Positions 25,301 to 35,100 of a stretch of DNA of 64,000 bases are shown piece by piece (position 1 is the first letter of the stretch; the number at the start of each line of letters is the position of its first letter). The stretch covers positions 9,057,001 to 9,121,000 of the forward strand of contig NC_091102.1 in NCBI RefSeq assembly GCF_024713975.1, given 5' to 3'. The stretch is from Paralichthys olivaceus (Eukaryota > Chordata > Actinopteri > Pleuronectiformes > Paralichthyidae). The position numbers and the translations under genes are program-made. Below the pieces are notes generated by a model. It was not told the DNA's origin, searched no databases, and worked only from the letters and a program-made list of their open reading frames with translations.

Positions 25301-27354
25301 CATTATATTATGTGCTTTAGTTTAACGTCATGACATTTTACTTTTACAGATGTATGTCCGGGATCTTTACTGTTTTGATTGATTTTCATGGCTCTATCAA
25401 CACTGTTTCCAGTCGCAGAAGGCGGCTATTGACTACGAGCTAAAAAAAAGTCCAACGGGGGGATTGATTATTGGTCTTCGATTTTTCAAGCAGTCACAAA
25501 CATGACTTTATATGAATCCTAACGTTGGGCCATGTGTGCTAGATCACTTGGAAGGCAGCTGAGTGAAAACACACAAATTCAACTATACAATGTGATTGAT
25601 GTGAGTATCATGATTTGCAGCTTGGATAAGGTCAAAGATATTAATCAGACGACTGTGACCATCGACCCCCGTCACCCAAAATTTCAGTCGTTCTAAAATT
25701 GGGCAAAATGTGCAACTCAAGCATTGGATTTAAAAAAGAACTAAAAAGCAGTGGATCTAAATGCTTGATTAATTGCTTTTATTTCTGTTAGGTGTTTTAA
25801 TTTACTGCATCAAAACAATATACTTCATGTGTTACCTTCTGTGTCTGTGCGGCTCCACGTCATCTCATATTCTTACTCAGAGGCCCTTCTGGTTGTATTT
25901 ACTGCAGGTGACTCCTCTTGCAGTTGGTGTGAGCTCCTTCGCTGCTGCAAGCTTTGACAGATGGATCTACGTGATCGGTGGTGGGCCCAACGGAAAGCTG
26001 GCAACTGATAAGGTTCAGCGCTGGGAGCCCGGGACTGACTGCTGGGAGCTGCGAGCGCCCATTCCCAATGAAACCAAATGCACAAATGCTGTCACATTCA
26101 ACAACGGCATCTATGTAGTCGGTATGTTGTGGTTATGTGTGTACATAAGTGATGTGAGGTGTTTATACCTCAGTTGAAATGTTTTTATTTCATGCTACTT
26201 CCGATCTTTTTCACAGCAGACATGTTGTGACAGTATAGGAAAGACCTGGGTGTTCCTAACATGAGTTATGGCTCTATTTTATTGAATATTCCCAATAGAT
26301 TTTAAAGGTTTTAGGTGAAAGGGATCTGATCTAATCCTAGTGATGTTTCCACTAGTGTGTAATAATCTAAATTGTACAAATGTTTTCTTTACCCTAGAAT
26401 GGGCTCTTTATATCTAAATCATTTTTATTTACACCAGGAGCTGGTCCTCTCTTTGTAGGCCACCATGTTTTTTACAGTAGTCCTAACTGATCAAACTGAA
26501 CACCTTTTGAGTTTATATGAAAACTCATGCTACCACAGGTTCTCTGTCATGTTTTGGAAGGAAGTTTGGAACATGAGTTCAGGCGTATTCAGCTGCAACA
26601 TGCAACTTCACCACTAGATGTCACTAAATCTTACACACTGAACCTTTAAACTGCATAGTAGCACATAAAGTTGAAATAAGCGCTGCCTCTACCTTGACTA
26701 AGTAAACAGTGAATGTCTACTGACACATTAATAATAACTCAGTAGTTTAACTTTCACCGAAGTATATTTTTATTTATTTTTTATTTATTTATCCCTAATA
26801 TTCTTTTTGTACTTTTAGTGAGTGATAAGTTCAGGGCAGCACTTTCATTAATGAAGCATTCTTATATAGTAAAATCACTAGTTTCACTTGTAATGGATCC
26901 TCAGCTTAAGGGGGTGCAAGTATCTGTGAGTAAAAGTCTGTGTTGACATTCAATGACATTTTACACATGAAGAATTTCAGTCTCATGAGCTGTTTCTATA
27001 TGAATATTAAATATGAACTTCAGTATAGTTACCATTCAATGCTGTCTGCTCCCAGGTGGTGCCATGCATGCCATGTATTGCTACTCCCCTCTGTCTGACT
27101 CATGGTCCCTCGTGACTCGTCTGGGGGAGAGGGCAAGCTGTGCCATCGCTGCCTGTAACAACAAACTGTTCATCACCGGAGGCCGGGACAACAAAAACCA
27201 AGTCATCTCCACTGTGATGTGCTGGGACGTTGCCCAAGAGGTGCTGACAGAGGAGTGTGTTTTACCTATGGGAGTGTCGCACCACGGCAGTGTGACACTC
27301 ATGAAGTCCTACACACACATACACAGAATAGCACCTGCAGCAGAGTGCCAGTGA
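22057..27354 (+). CDS. klhl6: Kelch-like protein 6, CUL3 adaptor, 7 exons
   Basis: Coding exons are 22057-22313, 22391-22556, 23921-24370, 24572-24809, 25084-25286, 25908-26121 and 27056-27354, totalling 1,827 nt (608 residues plus stop). The BTB domain is about residues 59-160 ([20 protein letters not shown]), BACK about 165-265, and six Kelch repeats follow from about 305 to the end. Near-verbatim KLHL6 stretches such as [30 protein letters not shown] and GVSHHGSV identify it, and the length is close to the human protein of 621 residues. In mammals KLHL6 recruits substrates to a CUL3 ubiquitin ligase and is needed for B-cell receptor signalling and germinal centres. The frame is intact. Intron 3 uses a GC donor; all others are GT-AG. 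I chose the first in-frame ATG before the BTB domain. Confidence 0.96.
22391..22556 (+). CDS. klhl6: klhl6 exon 2: BTB domain, second part
   Basis: It begins [14 protein letters not shown] and ends at a phase 0 junction after AASQFQ. This covers the BTB core, including the YTSRALL strand. Acceptor TGTGTAG, donor GTAAAG. Confidence 0.93.
22706..23060. mobile_element. MITE-like repeat in klhl6 intron 2
   Basis: Starts ACCTCCGCCAAGG and ends CTTGGCGGAG, the same inverted termini as the element at 3,097-3,420. Shared interior words include 'ccagatctttttt' and a strand-reversed 'gatctggatctgcact'. It lies wholly inside the intron and leaves the splice sites intact. Confidence 0.65.
23921..24370 (+). 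CDS. klhl6: klhl6 exon 3: end of BTB and BACK domain
   Basis: Residues 142-291, from [12 protein letters not shown] to [27 protein letters not shown] is typical of the BACK domain. The exon ends exactly after a GAG codon and is followed by GCAAGT, a GC-type donor. Confidence 0.92.
24572..24809 (+). CDS. klhl6: klhl6 exon 4: first Kelch repeat
   Basis: Begins [13 protein letters not shown] and contains [15 protein letters not shown]. Ends in phase 1 inside the ISGG of the next blade. Acceptor TTTGTAG, donor GTGAGA. Confidence 0.93.
25084..25286 (+). CDS. klhl6: klhl6 exon 5: Kelch repeats 2-3
   Basis: Reads [19 protein letters not shown] and then [14 protein letters not shown], two blades with the double glycine and the conserved aromatic residues. 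Ends phase 0 after WTQ. Acceptor TCTGCAG, donor GTACAT. Confidence 0.93.
25908..26121 (+). CDS. klhl6: klhl6 exon 6: Kelch repeats 3-5
   Basis: Begins [11 protein letters not shown] and includes [17 protein letters not shown], the blade most characteristic of KLHL6. Ends phase 1 in GIYVVG. Acceptor ACTGCAG, donor GTATGT. Confidence 0.93.
26400..26655 (+). repeat. Dispersed teleost repeat in klhl6 intron 6
   Basis: The phrases 'ggtcctctctttgtaggcc', 'caccatgttttttacagtag', 'ttcaccactagatgtcac' and 'cacactgaacctttaaa' occur in the order of a common fish interspersed repeat. Non-coding; boundaries approximate. Confidence 0.5.
27056..27354 (+). CDS. klhl6: klhl6 exon 7: Kelch repeats 5-6 and C-terminus
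   Basis: Begins [17 protein letters not shown], then [15 protein letters not shown] and the terminal strand ending [15 protein letters not shown]. This final strand closes the propeller in the human protein too. Stop TGA at 27,352-27,354. Acceptor CTCCCAG. Confidence 0.93.
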
Positions 27355-27425
27355 CACAGGATTCTGTGAACAGGGCCTCGTGGGTGCAGAGAGTGGAAGT
27401 AAAATGATGCATGAAAAGTCAAACA

Positions 27426-27431
27426 AATAAA
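27426..27431 (+). terminator. klhl6: Poly(A) signal of klhl6
   Basis: AATAAA about 70 nt after the stop codon, which implies a very short 3' UTR. Later signals could also be used. Confidence 0.5.
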
Positions 27432-29112
27432 GGTTTTTTACATGCATCACTACAGTTTGTTTTGTATGTGATCTGCGAAATTCAGAAGAAGTCACAATGT
27501 TTTGACAAATGTAATGAACCAAAACCTACGAAATGCTTCTTCCCCCGCTGTTTATAAAAATAGACAATGCCATTTTTCATTCAATTCTGCCTTTGAGGAC
27601 AAAATGGATGTGATATTATTATTTACTAAATCCCCATCAAGCAATATTACAAACAAATTAAAAGGTGATTAATTTTCAGAGGAAATGAAAGACAATTATT
27701 AGTGCAAAATGGCTACTACTCATTGAAGTCCACCTTTTATCAAAGCTTGTTATTTTGTGTTTGATTTGTATAATTGAGTATATATTATTGTGCATGAGAA
27801 AATAAGCACTTTTTGTAACCAACTATCAAGCGCACAAGAAAATACATGTTTAACAATAACATACATGTTTAATAATTGGATTTTCATCAAAACAACTTGC
27901 CTATAATCTATAAGCACAAGCCAAAATATTGCTGTATAATGTTAAAACAATAGTGATTAACTGTCAGAAATAAGTTAACAAAACTTTTGTTTTCTAGCTT
28001 GACTCTAAATTTCTAAAACATAAATTATTTCTTCGTACTCGTTGTCAATTTACTCACAAAATGTTGTGGGAAAAGAGTCAGATATATAAATGCAAATCAG
28101 ATATTATATTCATTATTTAGATTATTTGTTGTTTATTCAGTTGAACTCTAACTGCACTTTGTTTATCTTCTTTGGAAACTTTTCATTTTGTTGCTGTTTC
28201 TGTCTCTGGATTTCTTTGTTCAGATTTCTTTGTACAAGAGACATTTTTCTACATAAACAACTGCAGATGAATTAAACTTCATACAAGGAGCCAAATAAAC
28301 ATATTGTTGAACATAATTCAGACTTTTGTCTTAGTCAAACTATTATTCAGCAAAAATGTGTGAAAGAAGCATCTTAAATGTAATAAAAAAAGCAAATACT
28401 GGGTTATCACGTGTGTACAAACTCACCACACTACATCTGTGTAGAAACGATACCTGCCAGGTCAAAGGTTAAACCACGTGGTGACGTTTCCGGTTGTATT
28501 TTCAAAGTAAAACACAGGCTACTAAAATTAAAGAAAGAAAAAAGATAATCTGGAGAAAACGCGTTGAGTTAAAACTTAGTGGATTCTACAACTTTGTCAC
28601 CTCAGTATTTTATATGTGAAAAAGTGACTGCCTTTCAATGCAGGTTAATGAAGAGACAGAGATAAATCAATCAGCAAGTGGAAAAAGACAACTATAAATA
28701 GAGTTGACTGTCTGTACAAAGAAAACATGTTTAAGTATACATTTGAATATTTATATATGTATTATAAAAACTGTTGTCAATTTACAAGCGTCCAAACTCA
28801 CATTCACCTGCTGTTATTTTGAAATGTGGAAATGTATGTTGTTATTGTGAAGGTCCACGCAGCGGAAGCTCAGGTTTACACCTGTAGAAACATGAAACTT
28901 TCACTTGGGAGAATTTTTGAATCACACCTGTTGGTTTAACTGCGCAGGTAGCGCGCACACTTTCTTTTTAACTCGTCCAAACGTTTTCCATGGAAACTAA
29001 AATGAGTTCTCTGACGTTTTATCTCGACACGGAGAGAACTTTATCCTTACGCCAGAAGTGATAGTGAATTCAAACCACGGCTTTGAATCAAAGGCATTTC
29101 TGCGTTTCTGAC
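27432..29112. other. Intergenic spacer between klhl6 and the CD2-like gene
   Basis: AT-rich, with no exon that I can support. The last few hundred bases must contain the promoter of the CD2-like gene unless there is an unseen 5' exon. No TATA box is convincing. Confidence 0.5.
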
Positions 29113-29161
29113 ATGGCTCTGCGTTACTTCCTGGCCTGTTTGGTTCTTCCCTCCTGTCTCG
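29113..29161 (+). CDS. CD2-like exon 1: signal peptide
   Basis: Encodes MALRYFLACLVLPSCL, a compact hydrophobic leader. Good donor (GGTGAGTT), phase 1. Intron 1 is about 1.3 kb and carries the tandem repeat at 29,904-30,095. Confidence 0.8.
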
Positions 29162-32100
29162 GTGAGTTGTTGGTGATTGTACCGGTTTTTCTTGTTTCCA
29201 GTACTTTAGTTTAGGACATGAGAAGGACACTGCAGACTGAGGACATGCAGACTTTACTGGCAAAGTCTGTCTGGTCTAGTTAATGATTTAAGTAAAGTTG
29301 TGTGAAAGAGTTCAGCTCAAATCTGGTCCTAGCCACGTAGAGTTAGTATGTAGGGGTGGGCAATACAACAACATCAATAATTATTTAATTATTAACATAA
29401 TTTCCCATCGATCACAAAAATCCAATATAGATCAATGTTCTGTTTATGATTAACATGTTGATCCTCCTCAGATTTATGAAATATTTTGCTGTTAATCATT
29501 CTCTGCTCCAAAATAATTTAAATAATAACAATGTGACATTTATTAATTATCAACATCGACTGACATGCAAACTTATTCACAACATAATTTCTGGCCATAT
29601 CCAGCCTGAATAGTGTCACACATGTGTTTTAATAATATAGTTTAATTTCTCTACTTACTTATTATAAAAATACAACATTACTTCCTGTACTGAGTGAGTA
29701 CCAAGCATTTCAACCTATTTGTATATTTTATTATTAAGTCTGCACGTAAAATATGTATATCTATTAAGCACGTTTTATACACAGGTAGATTCAAGGTGAT
29801 CTACAGGGACTTTAAAAACAACACAAAAACCAAATTAATAGTAAATCATTTAAAATCAGAAAGCACATGTTTAAACAAATTTAAAGCAAAATAAAAGATA
29901 TCAAAATTATAATAAAATATTTTTAAAAAGTGTGAAATAAGAGAAAATAGTACAGATACACAAAGATAAAATTATAATAAAAGATTTGAAAAGTGTGAAA
30001 AAAGAGAAAATAGTACAAATAAACAAACAGAAAATTATAATAAAAGATTTTTAAAAAGTGTGAAAAAGGAAAAATAATACAAATACACAAACATAATTTC
30101 ACCAAGGTCGAGAGACAGAACCTTCATATTTACATTATATAAATGTTTTTAATCATACATGCAAACAACAACCCTCTGTAACAGAGTGTAGCAAACCACC
30201 AATAATAACATCAGTCTCAAAAAGGGTCAAACAGTGGATTTGTCTTAAAAACTGAACATTATAGGCTTGACCCAAATATAATTAATTCCAGTTAAATTTG
30301 TATGAAATCATAATGAATCTGTGTATCTAATACTCAGTTTATATCACAGCCCTCTTGTGTTGTCACAACCTTTTCAATGTTTAAAATACACTTAACCCCT
30401 GCTTGTTTCTCCACATCTCCTTCTCCGTGTCAAGTCTCTGGAGAGCTTCTGAAGTACAGTCTCCTGGGGCAGAAGGTCCACCTGAAGCCAGACATCCCCG
30501 GACACCCTGACGAGATCCTGTGGAAACACCAAGACAGCACAGTGGTGACATTTAATGGGAAGGAGGAACATGTGTACAGCCTTTATCAAAACAGAGTCAC
30601 CCTTGACTGGGTCTCTGCAGAACTCTACATCACAGACCTCAGACGTGAAGACAGCGGAGTGTATGAATTGGAAACATTGGTGAACAAAAAGTGGCATCGT
30701 TTCCAGTATGAATTAGAGGTCATAGGTATGTTTTTACTTACCTTAACAAAGTGGCTCTATACCTATATATATATATAGTTGATTGATGATTTTTTTGTAG
30801 CTGCATTCTGTAACTAGAAGTTGATGTCTTACTAAAGCAATAATCAATCTTCTGACAAGTCATTGCTATTGAGGCCTGTTGTCCTCAGGCGGATGTGTTT
30901 TTAAATTGCATGTATAGCTTCTCATTCTTGAGTTTTAGAATTTTCTGTCTCAAGTTCAAATCAAATTCACAAGTCTCTGTCTCAGTCTTTCTCTTTTGCA
31001 CCCATAGACTGTATTTAAAGACAATAGATGCGTCTCCACCTCCCTGTTTTACAAATAAGAAGCTAAAATATCCCAGATACAGTTGCCGCATTGCCTTGAT
31101 ATATTTTTCACCTATAGTCTGCCTAGTGGTGAACGTGACTCAGTATGAGAGTACTTTCTCATGTATATTTTTACATGACGGGTTTTGAAAGCAAGACTTT
31201 GATTTCTAATGCAGTGCTTCTACATGGCAGTTTGTTACTTTGCTGATAAGATCTGTGTCCCTGTGTCACCACTGTCCACACCCACAAGTAAAACAAGATA
31301 TCAAACTAGTTTTACTTCTTAATATCACTCCTATAAAAAGAGCTTTTATAGTTAGCTCCAGTGTTTATGATGGCCATGTTAACAAATGAGCATCTTTGCT
31401 CTCCTTGAAATACTTCAGCTGAAAGCAACATTGTAAATATAAGATTCAGGGCATTTGCAGATTGTTTCTTTTTAACCATAGCAGCATTCAGTTTTAACCA
31501 TACTGTAATAATAGTTTATTATGCCTGAGATGTTGTTCTAAACTTATTTATACATGATTATAATATTGTTTGTAACAGTTAATGCAAATAATATTTTTCA
31601 TGTAATGAAATGACTTGTGATATCTCTTTATTTCTTCTAGTACTTTTCCCCTCCTAACCTCCCTATACCAAATTTAGTAGTGTTAATGCATGAATGTAAT
31701 GTTAATTAAGTTGTATTCATGTGTGCATTTCTTTTAAAATTATAAATCCTTATAGGCAAGGTTACCAAACCCAGCGTCTCCTGTGACATGAACAGCAGCA
31801 GCTCTGACACACGTGGAGCCCGGGCGACGCTGACATGCTCTGCTGAGCCAACACAGCCTCAGTCCTTGATGAAGTATGAGTGGGAGTCAAGTGCAAATAT
31901 GCTGCCAGGCCCTGAGTTAACAATATTGCTGGAGGATGAACATGACGATAAAATATACACTTGCAGGGTGAGCAACCCTCTGACTTTTGAAACAACGACA
32001 TTCAACGCAAAGACTTGCTACCCTGGTAAGAGTTCAGCTCCACTTTGAAATGAATGTCAAAATTTGTCATTCGAAGCGAATCAACTTTAAATTCATTTTA

Positions 32101-35100
32101 AATGGATGCTCTTAGAATTGATCCACCAGACGTCATGGGTTTCATCAAGACACAAGATAACACTGAATGTGAAGACTTTTATCCTTCAAACTCAGCTGAG
32201 CTTCATTTACTTCTGCTGACAGCAAATGAAAAAGATTTAGAAATTTAACAAACAAATGAAACATACATCATTTGTCTATAATAATGAATTGATGTTAATA
32301 AGATGTTAATATAACTTTGACTTTTGTGTTTCTATGCAGATAAAAGTTCCTCAGTAGCGCTGACTGTCAGTCTAATCATCCTCTTCATCATACTACTACT
32401 AATTGCTGTTGTGGGCGTAATGTTCTGCAAACTAAAGAATAAAGGTAAAGTTAAAAACAAATTACACCTTAAGCAAAATGATTTCCTTTTTAAAACCGAT
32501 CTATCACAAATACTCAACATACTGTACATCAACTGACATATTTACAATGCTACCCAAGAGCTGAATAAATGCAGTAGTCTTACATGAGGTAAGATTCTTT
32601 CATATTTAGAGATCACATGGTCTTCAAAGTGGAACAACAGTATGTAGAAGTTATTTCTGTGTTCTACTACTGAAGTCAATGCTATTATTGATTCTGATCT
32701 TCACCATATGTAAAAGAAGAACATTACGTTTCTGTGTTTTGTTTTTTTCCTCTTTTTTTCAGCATGTTTTGCAAAAAGCAACAGAGATGATGTGGAAAAT
32801 AGGATTAAACCTGGTGCAACAGAAGGTATGATACTGTATGTGATTCAGTGGGGCTGCAAGTAACACATGCTTTGATTATAAAATTCAAACTGTCACATCA
32901 GAATTTGCCTTGGTAAATATTTGAAAGTAAATGATCAATCAATAATCATAATGTTTTGTCTCAATAATAAGAATGATAATGATCTTAATGCACCTTCAAC
33001 CACCATCAAAGACACTATACATAGGTTGAAATACAGAAAGCAAAGAACTAAAAATAATAAACAATCACACGTTAAAATGTCAAAATCACACATTTCAACA
33101 CATCACACTGGTTCTGATGAGGTGGGTTTTAAATTGTGTTTTGAAAAAACTTGATGCATCATGCGACACATAAGTGCAGAAGTTCATGATTAATGATGCG
33201 TATTAATACTAATATATTTATAATATGAATATATTATACACAATATATTTTCTGTTTTAATCTGTGATGTCTATGTTGTATTTTAATCCGTCTGGTAAAG
33301 AGAGGGATCAAGACGATGAATCAAAGCCTTTATTTGACAGAGCGCCCACGCTCCCCTCCCATCAGCAACTCAGACCTTTGGCCCAAGGTGATTATAACAC
33401 AGCACCTGATCTCCCTGCCAACAATCACAGAGAACACGCGGACTTGGACAAAGGACATGGTAAAGTCTGGTGAATGTTCTCTCTGGTTCATGGTTTTTAA
33501 ATGTCTCTTTTAAACTTTCAGCAACAACTTTCTGCTGTTGGTTAAACATACGTTTGTGTGTTTAAGTTTGGTTTAAAGCAAATATAAAGAAAGTTGTATT
33601 TCTAATCATGATGAAAGAGCATATATTGGGTTATCTTTTCTTCAGTTTTGTTTTCTGTCTCTTCCACACTCTCAGCCAGATGACTGAGTGGCACTGGAAA
33701 AAAAGAAACCGAAATATTTTAATAAAATTATTATGATACCTAATTATATAACTCTTTTCTTTATCTTCTCAGTTTTCCTTTTAAGGCTTACATACATATC
33801 CATGACGTTTTTTGACTATTTGTATAAAATAGAGAACCGAAAGATGAAGTTATGATCTTAACCAAGTAGTGTTCTTAGTCTTCTTTTTTTCTTTCCTTAG
33901 TTGAATCTGTCTTACAATCAAAGAAGGAGGAAGATGAAACTGAAGAAGCAAATTCTTCTACAAATGGCATTTCTCCTACTACCCCTCTAGCTCGTCTGTC
34001 TATGACCCAAAACTCTCCAGGTAAGGGAACCTTGGATGTATATATCAGTCCCCTTGACACACTTCAATTCAATTCATTTCGATTTTATTTGTATAGCGTC
34101 AAATCATAATATACATTATCTCAAGGCACTTCACATAGAAGGTCAAGACCTTCAAATCTTATTAATACAGAGAAACCCAACAGTTCCCACAATGAGCAAG
34201 CACTTTGGCAACTGTGGAGAGAAAAAACTCCCTCATTAACATGGAGTTATTTGACTTTCTATTTCATCGAGGCCCATGAATTATTCCCTGACAATAATAA
34301 TATATATTTTTTCAAATAAAAAGTTTAATGATTTTATCTAATCGCGTAAATGGTGACATAAAATAATTGTTGATTAATCCTCTCAATAAATGTTATTGTG
34401 CCTCTGCTCCTCTGACTGTGTCTGTGTGCTTAAGTTTCAGGTTCAAAGAAGAGCACTGATGAAGAAACGGTGTCTCCTCCCGTTTCGTTGCCTCTCGGCA
34501 GAAAACCATCTTTCTCTGAGGACCAGCACAATCCCTCCAGCAACCACAAAGACGATGCAGATGGAGATCAGGTCCCTGGACCTTCAGACCAGGTCCTGGA
34601 GTGTGATCCTTCAGACTCGGATGAGGAAAATGTAGCAAGCCCAGTTGGTGTGTTGGACTTTGGTGAGGACACTCAGTCTGATGTGGAATCATCTGCTGCT
34701 TCTGCACAGCCAGGTATAGAGTCCACACTCTCTGAACCACATTAGTTCTTTTTCTCAGTGCACTCTGCTTGGCTGTGGGAAAGACTATTGATACCCACTG
34801 TCTCTGCTTGTAGTCTGTGACATGCCGAGGTGTGTTGAGGGTTATTCTCTACGAGACCACTTTACCTGAAATGAGTAATTCTAGGATTCCAATATTCCTT
34901 CATATCTGTCGCTCTTGACACAAGTCTTAAATTTAAATCATCATGGTCTAAAAAAGGCTTTAAAAAGTCTTTAATTTTACTTGTTGAAACCTGCAGACAC
35001 CCTCAAAAAACTGTTTCTTAATTTTGGTCATTGCAAAAACTTCCATCAAGTAAGACTGACTCTGATGGTTTCAAACAAAAACTGCTTTGATTTAATACTT

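Noticed and set aside
29923..30105. Minus-strand frame with a repeated tyrosine/phenylalanine-rich peptide
   Set aside because: It is the translation of the A-rich tandem repeat in the intron, not a gene.
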